64,000 bases of DNA from positions 1,052,467-1,116,466 of the forward strand of contig JACDOX010000119.1 of assembly GCA_014549065.1 (NCBI GenBank), in the 5' to 3' direction. Position numbers and translations under genes: made by a program. The notes below the pieces were generated by a model. It saw only the letters and a list, made by a program, of their open reading frames with translations, had not been told where the DNA came from and ran no database searches. Numbering within the stretch: the stretch's first letter is position 1; each line of letters starts with the position of its first letter. Positions 25,101-38,295 of this stretch are shown piece by piece. Origin of the DNA: Cardinalis cardinalis. Its lineage: Eukaryota > Chordata > Aves > Passeriformes > Cardinalidae.

Positions 25101-28100
25101 ACTTTTGCAATCGAGGCCATAGAAAACAGATATGTTTAAAACCCAGGGGATTTTTAGATTGNTGACTGAAATATCTGTGATTAACAATGAGTGATAATTT
25201 AGTGATGGTGAAGTGGCTTGATGAATTTGACAAGAATATATAAAATATAGCCTCTGGATTACTTTTTGTGGGTTTTTTGGTTTTTTTCTAGGTGGTAGGT
25301 TTTTGGTGGCTTTTGTTTAGTTCGTTTTGTTTTGTTGGGTTTTTTTTAATGATTGATTGCTAGATATTTATAGCAGTAACCTCTGTGAAGTCTGAGGGGA
25401 AAAATTTGACAGTCTGCTCATGCACATCCACAGCTTTTGTTAAACTCTACAGTAACTTCAAGGGAAGAGTGCACAACTTAGCATGGATTCAGCATTATTG
25501 GAAGTTTTCCACAGACTGTGAAGGAGCCAGGATTTCACACACAAAGTTTTAAAAAAGTGATAAAACACTCAAACTTTGTCCTAAGGCAGAGAGATCTCTC
25601 TTCAATGACAAAAATNTTCATTAACACAGAATGAAGGTTGCAACATCCTTCTTCACGTCCTTCCAGAACTTCAGCTTGAGGAAATTCAGTGACCTGCCAA
25701 GCCTGCAGCCCTAGCCTCCAGCTGAATACAGTTTTTGATTAAATTGATTGTGTGAGTTACATCTGCGTTGCATGAATGAGAGATTAGGTTGGTCCAAGGG
25801 TTAATTGTGTAAAGGTTGTTTTTTGAGGTGACCAGGCTGTCTGGTGATGGAGACTTTTTGGGATGTGATCAAAAGTTTTGTGAGTACCCTGAGAGCACAT
25901 TTTACTGCAGCATTCTGTTGGGAGGTGATTCTCAGCTTACATTAAAAATGTAATTATCAGTTTACATGTAAAAAGCTGTGCTTATTGGGAATTAGGGATA
26001 CTGCTAAAATGGGTTTGGAAAAGGCCCTGCCTTCCATGGCAACAAACTTAGAATGATTCAAGGCCTTGTGCCATTATTTTGGTTGAGGAAAAAACTACAC
26101 AGAACTTTTTTACAGCCATTTTTTCTCTGACAGGGANTATATATCCTCAGTTTTGTGTGTGTAACTTGTGAGGAACTGGATGAGTGAGAGGCACAGTTGT
26201 GCTTCTAGAATGACTTAAAAACCTGGCTGAGAGAGCAGTTATGGATTAAGAGATTTGTGTGAGACTGTGGTTTGTGTGTCTTTGAAATTTAGTATTAGGT
26301 ACCTTGTAATAGTACCACAGCTACTAACTTGCACAGGAAAGGTCAGTTAACTTCTGAATTTTTTATTTCTTCCTGCTTGCTTTCCTGGAACTTTTAGCTG
26401 AGTCTTCCATCAGACTGAATATGTGAGCCAGACTCTTGCATCAGATCACATTTGGTGTTATAATTTTTTTGTATATGTATATGTATCTATATATATGAGA
26501 GGCAGCTTGGAAATTGGACAGTTTCTCTTAATAGAGCTGTTCCTCCCAAAATCATTTGGATTAAATCTAGAAAACTGATAGTTGCTGAAAGCTTAAGAAA
26601 AGGTTAGAACAAGGAAATCCTTTTATTTGTACAATCTCTAGATTTTCTCCTGTCTTAAGGGGGAATTTAAAGAAAAAAAAATCGACATTCCACAGCAAAT
26701 ATATTCTTGTTTGTGTTGAGAAATTGAGAAAGATCCTTTCTCAGCTTGGAAGTGAGCAGGATAATTTGTCTGTTTCTTTCTATAACAGTTCCTATTTATT
26801 CATTTCCTGCTTCTGTCTAACCAAAAAGGCTCTCTGTGATNGTGGGACCCTTAGGTGTAAGAAAGCCAGATTNTCAAAAGACTCCAAATAGCAAAAANAN
26901 NCAATCCCTAAGCCCCAGAATTAAGGTTTTCCTCTTCAAGTAGAATTCTNGCACTGGCNATTGCTCAGANCACCTGACCTGGAGCACTGCAAGCCCCACA
27001 CCTGCAGGCTGTGCCTGGAGCCCCAGTGGAAGGAAGGCAATTCCAGCTGCTCCTGCAGGAAAGGAAATCACCTTCCAGCCTCTGACAGCTCAGTGGTATT
27101 GGCCAACAGCCCCCAAAAAACTAGCACAAGCAAATTGTTTTTGTACTAAAGGTATGCTGTTAGCAGCCTCTTGTTTAGATGATATTCTCTCTTTTGGTTA
27201 ACCCAGAATTCATCGCTATAATTTTAAGCATCGTTTACAAACTCTGGTATCCATATAAAACTCTTCCCTTTAAAGCTGGCAAATCACATCAGCTTTCTGA
27301 AATGGTTTTTGAAGCCATCCCAAACTCTACTGTGCATTATCAAATCCATTTTAATTAAAGCTCAGTTTCAGTTGATAGCCTCAAGCCTTAAGCTCCATAA
27401 CTCAATTCTTCTCTCAACCATGTTGAACAGACTCGTGCTGCATTTTGAGCTTAATATAAATCTGTACAGAGATTTTTCTGAAGCTGATCAGAGGGTGTTT
27501 CTTTGCAGTACTACTTTCCTAGTACAATTTAAAAGTGGAAGGAATCTCATGCTCTTATATGGCTGAAACAACTTTGCTAAAATAAGTAATTTGATATCCA
27601 AAATGATTTGNGTCCCCAGAGGAAAACCACATAATCCTCTGTCAGGGAAGAGTTGAGGCTGAGTTACTCTTTGTTGTCAGTAAGTAGTGGAATAACCTTT
27701 TCCAGAAACACAAAGGAAAAGGCATTTGGGACAATCCAGCCCAGATTTACCAAGGACTTGTCTTGCCTGAGCAGCCCCATTTCCTCTCTAATGAGATGAG
27801 TGTTGTGCTGACACGGGCAGAACAATGTGTGTTGTTTCTCTCGCCTTTGGCAGGGTCTTTGGCAGGGTTTCCCACATTTGGTGAGATGTGGCCTTGACAA
27901 GAGGATGAGAAAGTGGATGGAAACTGCCTGGACACTTCAGAGGTTGTGATCAGTGGCACAAAGTGGTGGCTGATCACTGGTGTCAGCTCCCAGAGGTGGA
28001 TACTGATGCCAGTTCCANGTGAAGTCTCCATCATCAGCTAGAGACACATTCACAGAAAATCCACTGTATGAATTCATGGTGGAGCATAAATTTGGAGTGC

Positions 28101-28306
28101 TGGAGAGGGCAGGCTGGTATTCAGAGGGGAAAAGGGATGGACTGCAGGACATCAGCACAGGCAAGTGCCAGGTCCAGTCCCTGGGCTGGGGTCACCCTGC
28201 ATCATCTGGACAGAGATTGAGAGCAGGACACAGGGGCTCTGGGCATAACAGGTTTATTTGTATCTTCAGGGTTCTGACTCCACTCTTAACCTTTTCAAAC
28301 TCAAGC
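22164..28306. other. Non-coding unique sequence with low-complexity patches
   Basis: Features seen are an A/C-rich patch at about 23070-23150, TA/CA runs at 23488-23510 and 26472-26496, T/G tracts at 24768-24836 and 25267-25348, and an N cluster at 26841-26970. The longest frame (minus strand, 22430-22783) has 117 codons and no recognised domain. A minus-strand frame at 27937-28164 was inspected as an exon candidate and rejected. Confidence 0.5.
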
Positions 28307-28325
28307 ATAATAATAATAATAATAA
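28307..28325. repeat. (AAT)n microsatellite
   Basis: About six ATA/AAT trinucleotide units form an uninterrupted run. Confidence 0.9.
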
Positions 28326-30259
28326 CAAATCAAACTCCAGCCTCTCTCTAAATAAGCACATGGTCAGGATGGCAGCTGGTGAAATAACTGTGCATCAGTT
28401 CTTCAGCTTGTGAAATGGAAGAGGTTATATGTTGGAAATGTACCTGCACAGCCTGTTTCTGCTGAAATTGCTCACACACCAGTTATTGTGCTGATTCATT
28501 CTGTGGGGTTATTTTCAGAATGCCAGAAGTGAGGATAAAAAACTGGTTTTTCTTCTGCAAGTAGAAGAAATTATAAACTGATGGGAGCTCTTAAATTGTA
28601 TTTTATAGAATACATTTAGGGACTAATTCTGCTCAGCAACTAAAGAGTCTTTCAAAAATGCACTTCTGTCTTTTAGCAGTTTAAGAATAGTAAAATTCAA
28701 TATGGCTAATTATTTTTAAATTCTCTTAGTAGTTGTGAGCTGTTATGTCATTAGGTAAAAAAATACCTTAAACCTGAATTTATGTAAGGCATTCTCCCCT
28801 GGCATAAACATGTGCATTCTATCACTATTTTTAACATTTGTGTTGTTTATTATTAAAGTACTCTTTCTCAACTAAGAGTTATTTTACTTAGAATGTGTGA
28901 AAATAGTTTTAAGGAAAGCAGGTGAAATTTTGGCATATCACATTCACATTTAGAAATGTTTTGCCAATCCAGCTGATTGCCAAGGTTTGAAAGAGGATCC
29001 TGGCCAGATTGACCCCTTGTAGTGCTTTCCTAATGTCAGTGGAGTTGCAGGAGGAAGGGCACATGGCACTGTGAATCTTTGAGGGACATTTGTAAAAGTT
29101 TCTTCAGTTTTCCCTGTAAGTTGAAAACAGCAAATTTGCTCTTTTCACTTTGTACTTTGAATTCTGAGGGACAGGTACAGGGCTCCTGGGCACTGGAACT
29201 AATCCTTTCTAACAAGCCTCTCTTTTCTGTTGTGTATGGAAAGAGTTTCACAAAAAAAACCAAAACCTAGATACAGCCTGAGATCTCCATTTGATTATGT
29301 TTGATAGATTACCCTTGGCAATATTCATCAATAGAGGCTGCCCTGCCAGAACAGCATCACATGCCTCAAACAAGCAGCACAAGCAAGTTGCTATCTTTAA
29401 GCAGTGATTTTGTGCTGTGTTGCTCTCTGGAAATCTGATCAACAAGACTTTAATTGTTTGGCAAAAGTGTNTTTACTTTTTCTTCTTCCACAATATTTTT
29501 TTTTTAAATATTAATCTCAGTAAAAGTAAGGGTACTGAATGGAAAGGCATTGTAGGTGTGTGAGCAGGAAGGAAACTGCACAGGCTGTTGCATCATCCCC
29601 AGCTGCACTCAGTGACCAAGATAATTTTCTTTTTTTTTCCTCCAGTTAAAATAATATCTCTCCCCAGCAGTTGTGAAAATTCAGGTAGCCTGAATAACAC
29701 CTGTGTTTCCCACATGAATCTATCCAACACTTGCTGAAGGCTGAGATGCATCTCTGAGTACAGCCCCAGCAGTTAACAGCTCTATTTTGTACACAAATAT
29801 ACCATTTTTAAAGTATATATTCCTATATTTCCTCCCTGAGCCTTCTATTCAAGTCCTTATAAACATGATTTTAACTTNCTTTTGACAGCAAGTAAGGACA
29901 ATTTGCAAACTATTTCACTTTAATTTTCTTGGACCAGGACACCTTGGCAACCTTAAATTGTTGCTGAAAGCAGAATTCTAAACAGAAAGACCAAAACGGC
30001 CTTTTAATCTCACAAAAGCCTCTGCAAATATAAATTAGTTTCATACAGATAAATGTATTTTCTAGCCTGTTACACCTGATGGCTGTTCTTCAGCAATGAC
30101 AACATAAATACTTCAAAAAGTGGACAGCAGCAGGTGTCATAGTTATTTAGGATTAAATGCCTCTTNCACTATCAGATATTCCTCCCACATTTTTATATTT
30201 ATTTTTCTGTTGCTCTTGTCGGATGCTCTTAAAAAATTAACCAAGTCACTCCAAATCAN
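28326..30259. other. Non-coding unique sequence
   Basis: AT-rich sequence with only short frames. No recognised element. Confidence 0.5.
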
Positions 30260-30443
30260 GAGATTTATTAGAGTTGTGCATTGTTAATCACCGCCTCTCC
30301 CACACTAATTCTACTCAGAACTCCTGTAATGAACTAAAAATTAGGGTTAATCATGTCCAAAGATATATTTCAGATCCTGGCTTAGTGCCTGCTGCCTGTA
30401 AGAGGAAAATGGAAATCCAGAACTTTGGATAGGAGGGTTTGTT

Positions 30444-30474
<31 letters not shown>

Positions 30475-31825
30475 TCCTAATTTTAAGTTAGAGACAGCAC
30501 TCTGGTAGGATGAAAATTCATGTGAGAGTTAAATAATTCAAACTCCAGTTTGCTATGTATTCTTATCAGATTATCACAGTCTTCCTAAGCAATTGCCATT
30601 TTGATATTTGTAGAGATAAATAAACTAATTCATACAAGTGTGACCTCGTTTTTCTTGTATTATTGAAAATCTTCTGTGTCTGAATTTTCTTTAGCTCAAT
30701 GATAGCATTTAATCATTTGTGTACATGTACAGCTTTTCAAGATGTTTTTTTCCCAAGCTTCTTTCAACATCCTTCATCCCTACAGAGACTTATCTATTCC
30801 TCAGTAAAACCTGTGGAATTTTGAGTGGCAGCATCTGCTGCATCAGGGAGGTCACTCCTGAGCACTGATCAGCCAAACCCAACTAGAACTGTTCCATTTC
30901 CTTTAAATTAATTGTTTTAAGGCCAAAAGTTTGAATAATTTTCACAGAGTCATCTGAATTATAGAAGCAGCAAATAAGTCCATAGGTTTGCAAAGTATGA
31001 TTTATTTTCATATTTGTGGAGCTTAATGGTTTTTGTAAATTTCAATTTGTGTTAGATAATTTATATCAGCTTCAATTTACATCAAATTTGCAAGTACATG
31101 GGTGTCTCTTTATGGTTAAGGGAATTAATAATCTGAAATTACCAGCCACCCATGTTAATCAAATGCCTTATTACAAGTAGAATGACTCTTATTATCATAC
31201 ATACGAGATAAAAGAAATGCTAATTGCCTTGGTTTGGAGCAATTCTTCAGTAGTTATCTAGACAGTGACAGTGTAGGCACTATTATAGCTTCTTTATCTT
31301 TCAAGTAATGATGTTCACAGAAGCTGCCCTGCTTGTCTAAGGTGGGGTAACTCCAGTTAGTTGTGTGGTATAAATATTTTGCTAATTTTAGAAACATCTA
31401 TCTCTAACTGGGTGTATTTGCATGCACACAAATTATGCACATAATACGGGGAACTATAAGTTTCTATAACCTACAACCCCAAATTTTTCCCTGATATCTT
31501 GAACCAGTAATACAAAATGTTTATAGTTCGATTGTAAATCAAAACATAATTAATGGATTTTCTCTGCCTTCACCTTTATTTTTGTGTTTCTAAGAAAGGA
31601 GCACTTTTGTCCAATCTTTCTCCTTTTCCATTAGCAATGGCATACTACTGAAAAATAGCAAATTATAGTTCAAATTAGCCTATTGTGTGTTTACTCCTCT
31701 AATGTTGTCTAACCCCACACACTGTGATTACTTCTTGCTTAATTTAGTTGCTTTTAAACAAGAAGGTCTGGTTCTTGCATCGTTCTAAAACCAGAATAAC
31801 CCAATTTTCTGCAAAGGATTCTGGT
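30260..31825. promoter_or_regulatory. Candidate conserved non-coding block, N-free
   Basis: Apart from a T/G tract at 30437-30476, this 1.57-kb stretch has no N, no recognised transposon and no sizeable open frame. It contains a perfect POU octamer ATTTGCAT at 31416-31423, directly followed by AT-rich palindromic sequence, and several homeodomain-like AATTA/TAAT cores near 30910, 31125, 31225 and 31550. These features resemble vertebrate conserved non-coding elements. Conservation itself cannot be seen from one sequence, so the call is tentative and the borders are only those of the N-free stretch. Confidence 0.25.
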
Positions 31826-33417
31826 NATGCATTAAGGTGACCATTTTCTATGTTAAAACCAGCTAATAATGGAGCCATTTGCTGTGGTTTGCTGCATCAG
31901 GTGGATAAGTCAGAGTGGAAGTTCTTTCAGTGNCTGTAGTTACAAAATGTGTGTATGGCTGAATTATGTGTGCAGAGCACTGGCAACCCACATGCTTTTG
32001 AGAAATCCAAAATGTAATAAAGTTGTTCTCTTCTTAGTTAACGCTTTTTTTAACAAAAATGGGAAATTTCCCTTTGTTTTCTCTCTTTATTTTTTTTTTT
32101 AAGGTAGGGGAAAAAAAGAGAAAAGCAACAAATGGATCACTCAAATCATGCAATTTATTTCTTCCAACAAAAATTGAACACTCTTTTTTCAAAAATAAAA
32201 CTAACAATTTTGATTAGTCCAGACAATAGATGTGATTGTAAGTGCCTGTATGAAGAACAGTCGTGTTTTATTCTGCAATTTCATGTCTTCAAAAAGGCAT
32301 TTTAATAAATTTTCTGATATTTTCATCTAATTTTTCCCAACATATTTCCTTAAAAAAAAGTTTTGACATAGACTGATGAATCTGTGTATTGAATTGTTAA
32401 CTTAAATACCCAGTAGTTTGAAAGCTTCTGATATTTGAATATGGACTTTTGTCCTTACTGCTGCCTAGTCCATGGAAGAATGAACCAATGGGGAAATCCT
32501 GAAACACTAGCACCACTCTCTTTTCTAACATTAACCAGAACTCTCAGGTCAAGCTGGCAAAANAAAATATTGATGTCTGTTCTATTCACTTGTTTTAGAA
32601 ATACTTTGGTTTAATAATTTTTTCAGCCCAAAATTCAGTTTCTAAAAGGCTGAATTACAGGTTTTGATAAGGTAATCATGTAAGAAATCCAAATGCTGGA
32701 ACATTTCTCCCTCCTCTTCCACCTCTTTCCAACGTTTGATGTAAAGCTCTTGTATTTTGGAGCTCAGTCCATGGTTCATTCTGTCCCTCATTCTGAGTCT
32801 AGCCCTCCATTAAAGCTCCTGTTATGTATAGTGGAGATAATTCATGCTGTAGACATAGATATATGTATGTATAAAATATTAGGAGGAACCAAACCTATGC
32901 TTGCAAAACTCTGGCTGGGAACAGCATTCAATTCATGTTATAACCAGCTCCTGGACAACACTAAAGATAATACCAAACCTGTTACTGTGTGAACAGGGGA
33001 GGTCAGGGCTATGAGCTAAGTCTGCAGTGGCTCTGACTGAGAACAGAGTGATGCACGTTGTTGCCATTTCCCGGACTGTGCCGGGACAATCCCAGCCCGG
33101 TTATCGTATGAATGGAGCTGGCTTGGGCCATCAGAGGTTTCCTGTGNCACCTTGCATTCAGAAGNTACCATCTGGACCTTCCTGGAATGGAATGTCCTGA
33201 GGAAAGCTCACAAGACCAAGCACCTGGAGTTGATCAAATCTATGGTACTCAGGAGCTGGCATCGCCCATTCCATATGAATACACCTTCTGCCGGGCACTC
33301 AGACATCCATCTGGGTTTGGACTTCATCTTTGTTTCTACACATGCATGGATCCAACTTTACACACAAAGGGACACAAAGGAGTATGTGGTCATCTCTGCC
33401 TCAGGCAGAATAAACTG

Positions 33418-33424
33418 TATATAA
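33418..33424 (+). promoter_or_regulatory. LTR TATA box (family B)
   Basis: TATATAA sits about 170 bp upstream of the LTR poly(A) signal, the usual distance for a retroviral core promoter. Confidence 0.65.
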
Positions 33425-33585
33425 GGTGGCTGCTGAGAGCACTCGGGGTGTACCTCTGGGGGAACGCTGTCTCTGTCAGCTGGAACCCGAGGTCACCCAG
33501 CATCTGTGGCCGGGGCAGACGCTGTCTTGGCTGTGGTTGGTTTTTCTTTTTTGTTGAAAATTCTAATTTTTTTTGTTATNGATCT

Positions 33586-33591
33586 AATAAA
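33586..33591 (+). promoter_or_regulatory. LTR poly(A) signal (family B)
   Basis: AATAAA is followed by about 50 bp to the LTR end. Confidence 0.65.
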
Positions 33592-33642
33592 TCTTTGTTA
33601 AATTTTTCATAACTTTGGCTACGGATTTGATCATTTATAACA

Positions 33643-36600
33643 CTCCTGTCTCATTTCAACCAAATTTTTTCTTGCTCAGATCACTTGCTACGAGTGATCT
33701 TGTAAAGTTTTCATGTCTCTTAAAGCACACCTTTCATTTTCAGCCTGGAAGAGATGAATTATTTCTCCTGTGTGCCCATGAAATTGCTGTTGCTATTGCT
33801 GAGAGACCTAAGGACTCTTTTCTGCCAGCAGAGCTGGGAAAGTTTTGGAGCCCAATATGGCCCTGAACCCTTTGGGGCACCCCAGATTAGGGCTAACCCA
33901 GAAAATCCAGTGAAATCCAAGTGATAAGATATTTTTGCTTTCCTGNAGTGCATGTTATGTGGCAAAGGCTTAAGATTTACACCAGCTTNATCACAAACTG
34001 AGCTGGGGCAGTTTTTAATGCATGCACTCTTAACCTGTAGAAAAAAAAAATCCTCTTTTAGGAGCAGGTCAGGAGAGGGGGTATATGCTCATGGACAATT
34101 GAAGTTGAAATGATGTATATCCACTTGCTGAATTTTGTAAGAGTGTGGAAACTGATGGATTCAAATCACAGAATAGTCCCCAAACCCCTCAGCTGTCTCT
34201 GATGCCCTTTCCTGCATTTGAAGGGGATAGATTACGAATGATTTCCATACTTTGAATTTCCTTGCATCTGTATAAATCAAATATCCAGAGCTGCTTTTTG
34301 TTTCCTCACAGGTCAGAGAATATCTTCCCCGGACTCCATGAACGATTTTTTTAAACTCAAAAACAAGCCTTCAAATCTTTGATTTTCTGTTTCTAGCCTA
34401 CTAAAACAGCTGTTGATTGGATTGAGAAAGGAATTTTTATTAGTGGAACCAATATCAATAAAAGCCTTGATGGGAAGAGGGAGGGAGAAAGCCTGAATTG
34501 GTTGGTGTACAGGAGCTGTGCCCTTCCAGCAGTGATGCATTAGCCACTAATGCCTGGTGATAGACCCAGAGTGCCAAACTGTCACCCCTGCCTGCGGGGT
34601 GGCTGCACTGGCCATGCCCCACCTGAAAAAAGGGATTTGGAGTTTAATTTAAAGCTCTGCCCCAGCAACAGAAAAAGGGTGCTTAGTGCTGTGTTACTGA
34701 GAGAGCACCGAGCATCCAGCTCAATAAAATAGATTTTTTTTTCCCTCCCACTTTAGAAATAAGATGAGAAAGTAGATAATGTGTCATTTGCAGCTTTTGA
34801 GATGTGAATAGAAAATCTGACCCAGCAAATGTTGGCTCTATGTTTTCCTTGTTAAACAAAATGGAAGAGACTGAGAACTTCTGATTTTTTAAAAAATTCT
34901 TCCAAAAGTGTTGATGGTTACAATGATTCCAAGTTGTTCTGAAGTTTTAAAGCTCTTTTNCTCTGACAAGCAGAGATATTTGCAGCCAGTCATTCTTCTC
35001 ATGCAAGAGGAAGAAATGATTTCATAGTGCAGGATAATGAGGAAAGAATGAAGGATTTCAGNGTGGAAACCTTCAGTTTGTTGTGAGAAGAAAGCTGATG
35101 AAAACTGAGCTGTCCCTTAAGTGAGTGTGATGTTTGCAGTTGTATTTTGGCTACTGTTGTACCACTGCAGGTTGCACCTCCAACACTATCAAAGTTAGTA
35201 AAGATTATTTTCTGGTGACATCAATGTGAATTGATGCAGTTCATCAGGCAAAGTGCTCTAAAGAAAGAGCAAAGCACACAGAAATTTATTTTGGTGTCGC
35301 ATTCACACAAATATAATATATATGGAAANGCAGTCTTAGAAAATGTCTATCCCATCATGCAAGAACTTGTGAAAATTCCAACCCTACTAAATATTCAGCA
35401 CTATCATATAAAACTGGTTTTGGACAATTTGATAATGGATTATAACTTCTCTTCAAATACTGCATAAATTACATGCAGCCCTTAATTATATGGTATTTTT
35501 GGAAGTTTAGAAGAGGGCAAGCATTTAAGATGTGGTAATAAATATGAGTATAACCTCATAGGATGATTTGTTTATAAGCAAAAGGGGTATCCCACTTTGG
35601 AAAGTATTCACATTTATGTGCTCCATGGTGACTAACTTGGATCAAAGACCTTTCCTGTGGAGAGTTTCTCCCTCCCCAGCCAGGGTTCATAATCACAGAA
35701 AATTAATGTCAGATTCTGTGAAGTCCTCTTGGAGATGAAAAGTAAAAGACTTCTCACCTTCAGGGAAACACAAAATATTCAAGTTTTCACACCTTTTTAA
35801 AACTCCTTTGTGTCAGGAGCCACAGAAATATATTTGTCTGTTTGTTCAGAAAGCCTTTCTTTCTCCAGGCAGTGTCTTGTGGATTTGTGCAGGTTTTCTG
35901 ATGTGATAACAGAAGTCACAGCAGTGCAGAATAAAAAGTATTACTGAATATAGGGGCAGATATTTTATACAGGCCTCGTTTTCTTTTTTGTTTTTTTTAA
36001 TTCTTTTGTCTACCAGCATTATATTTAAGCAGGGCATATTTTTGGGAGCATGAGTGGGATTTACATTTCTAATCCTATATATGAGTCTGTCCTGATTCTA
36101 TTTACATTTTCATTGCCTTCTGTAATTTTTTTCCTTCTTTTGAGCAGACACACATGCGTACGTATCTTTTTTTGCATCTCATTGTTTTCTTGACATAAAT
36201 TTCAGTGTTATAAGAAGCTTGGAAAATATCTTTTGCTAAAATGTTGCTACTTTAACATTCCAAATACATAGACAGATAAAGATTTGCAGAAGTCAGAAGC
36301 AGGTAGAGATGGGGGCCTGACCATTTTCTGCAGGACATAATCCTGTGGTCAATGTGGCCTTAACCCAGCTCCCTCTGGTGACCATGATTTGGAAACCAGG
36401 AGTAAAAGGCTTTATTTCATCTTTATAACCATTTTTCTTTCATTAGGCAACTGCAGCCATTGATTAGAAACACAATGCAACTGAGATTCAACAAAGGAAA
36501 CAAAGAGGAGGTGGTAAAATGAAATATTCTGAACATTAGAAAAGGCACATTTGCACCTTTTAGGATAATCACTTGCTTTATTAGATTTTTTCTTCCTGGA

Positions 36601-37845
36601 GTCCCAAGTTCCTGATAGCTTGGGAATTCAGTGAGCTCATGGAACTCCTTAAAACATTTTCCTCTCATTTCTTAGAAATTGTGCTTTTATCCACCAAATG
36701 TTACACGTTTTCTCTCTCACACTCCATTATCTGTGTTTACAAGCAGATGCTGCAGTTCAGAATAGCCTGAGGTGTAATTTCCTTGCAAAAACCCACCTGT
36801 GTTGTCCTTTAAAGTTTGGTAAATGGTGCTGTACAAAGCCATTGCCAGTTTTCCTGCCTGAATTAAAGTCTTGGAATGGTAAAGTAAAGGCATAAATATC
36901 ACACCAATGGGGCACATAATTCATAAAATTATTACTGTAATACTGAGATTCCTCACAGGCTCATCCTCTGAGTGCTCTCTTGCTTGTTATTTGGGGTGAA
37001 GTTGATGTANTGCTGGATCACTAAGTTGTGCTTCCCAAAACATGTTGCTAACCTATACCTCGTTACAGTTTGTTTTTTTTCTCACTGTATATTTATTGCA
37101 AGCTTTTCAAATTTATGTATAGCAGATTTTTGACAAAACCTCTTCACAGTTCATTCATGTGTTCATTTCTATTTTTATTTTCCTATAATGCTGCAGAAAT
37201 GGTATCTGGAGGAGGTGCCTGGGGTGAATTCATGTGTTGTTTCCTTTTATTTCTTCCTATTCTTCCACTTTTTGAATCTTTCTACCTGTTATTTCAGTGA
37301 ATAGCCAGTAAAAACCCCACCCCAATCTCAAGAAGAAAATGCTACATAAATATTTAAAACATTCTTGTATTGAGCAGTAAAAATGAAATCAAAGGTGAAT
37401 GGAGAGGAAGGAAAGCAGAGCTTAGGCTGTTTTAATCTTTTNGGGTGGAAGTGTCACTTTCAAAATGAAATATTCTCAGGTTTCAGCACTGGAGATCATT
37501 ATTTAAAGAAAACAAAAAGCCTAGGCATTTTTAAAGAACACTTTTAGTGAGCAGTAAAGGAAAGCTTAGGAATATCACTATCTGGACTGGGATGGTTGCG
37601 TTCCCTGCTGTCACATAACTATTTTTGGAGAATTAAGTTTTCCAGGGTTCTGATTTCTTGATAAAAAGTGGGGAGGCAGGCTGTTTTGGGAGAGCTCTGA
37701 GTGTGCTTGCCCACAGTGGAGANCCCCAAATTCATGGTAGAAATGGAACTCAGCCAAGATGTAACTTACCCCTCTGTCTAAGGGAGAATTTGGGATCTGG
37801 TCAGCTCAACACCTCCTCATGCCTCACAGCTGGCCCCAAGTGCAG
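33643..37845. other. Non-coding unique sequence
   Basis: No gene or repeat family is recognised. A small perfect inverted repeat with 7-bp arms (GATCACT...AGTGATC) lies at about 33678-33698. Frames are all below about 85 codons. Confidence 0.5.
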
Positions 37846-38295
37846 TGATGCCTTGTCAAGGCTGCCCTAGAGCAGAGACCGGACAGAGCTAAAGAATAAA
37901 GCAGGGATTTNTTAAAAGGATCTCCTCAATGGATCCACAGTTGGCAGTTCAAGAACCCAGCCAAGATGAACCAAAATGGTCCCAAAATGCACAACTAGTC
38001 ATGGGGTCTCTCACTTTGGTCAGTTCTGCTCCATTTGCATNTTGGANTTNATTGTCCANTTNCNGCTTTAGGTTATCAAGTCCCATNCTTCTTGTTTTCC
38101 TCTCTTCAGCCCATGTTGTTTGTGCTNTTGGGCCTGAGATTTGGATCATTTGTCCTTGNTGCCCAGCTGGAGAAGGAATTGTTTTGTCTCCCTNCTCTGT
38201 GNANAGAGCTCACCATCCCCTCATATGAAGCNCAGAGTTACACACTAAAGCTGCACAGAATCTGAAAAATAGAAAAGCTCAAACCTGAGGCATCA
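37846..38295 (-). mobile_element. Endogenous-retrovirus 3' LTR, family A, copy 2
   Basis: On the minus strand this 450-bp segment begins TGATGCC and ends GGCATCA, the same terminal inverted repeats as the LTR at 12728, and it aligns to that copy over its full length. The bases immediately upstream on the minus strand are AAAGGGGGGAAA, a textbook polypurine tract, so this is the 3' LTR of a provirus and not a solo LTR. No matching 5' LTR follows within the window and the right flank carries only a short internal remnant. About fourteen N positions fall within it, against none in copy 1. Frames on either strand are not genes. Confidence 0.88.

Larger units (their letters stand above)
32936..33642 (+). 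mobile_element. Endogenous-retrovirus LTR, family B (probably solo)
   Basis: The segment starts TGTTATAA and ends TTATAACA, an exact 8-bp terminal inverted repeat with TG...CA ends, and is 707 bp long. A TATA box (TATATAAGG) lies at 33418-33426 and a poly(A) signal AATAAA at 33586-33591. The predicted order U3 - TATA - R - poly(A) - short U5 is therefore intact. The U3 part (about 33040-33130) holds several CpGs, unlike the surrounding DNA. No flanking duplication is evident (left ATTCA, right CTCCT), and no primer-binding or polypurine sequence adjoins. The 166-codon frame at 33112-33612 lies wholly inside the LTR and is not a gene. An ERVL or ERV1-type origin is possible but not determined. 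Confidence 0.8.

Noticed and set aside
27937..28164. Minus-strand frame with NSYSGFSVNVSLADDGDF considered as an exon
   Set aside because: No convincing splice signals flank it, no family is recognised, and the overlapping minus frame at 27747-28034 is equally open.
33112..33612. 166-codon + frame
   Set aside because: It lies wholly inside the family-B LTR, across its TATA box and poly(A) signal.
33887..33899. TTAGGG followed directly by CTAACCC, like a telomere-repeat junction
   Set aside because: Only one unit of each is present, so this is a chance palindrome and not an interstitial telomere or fusion point.
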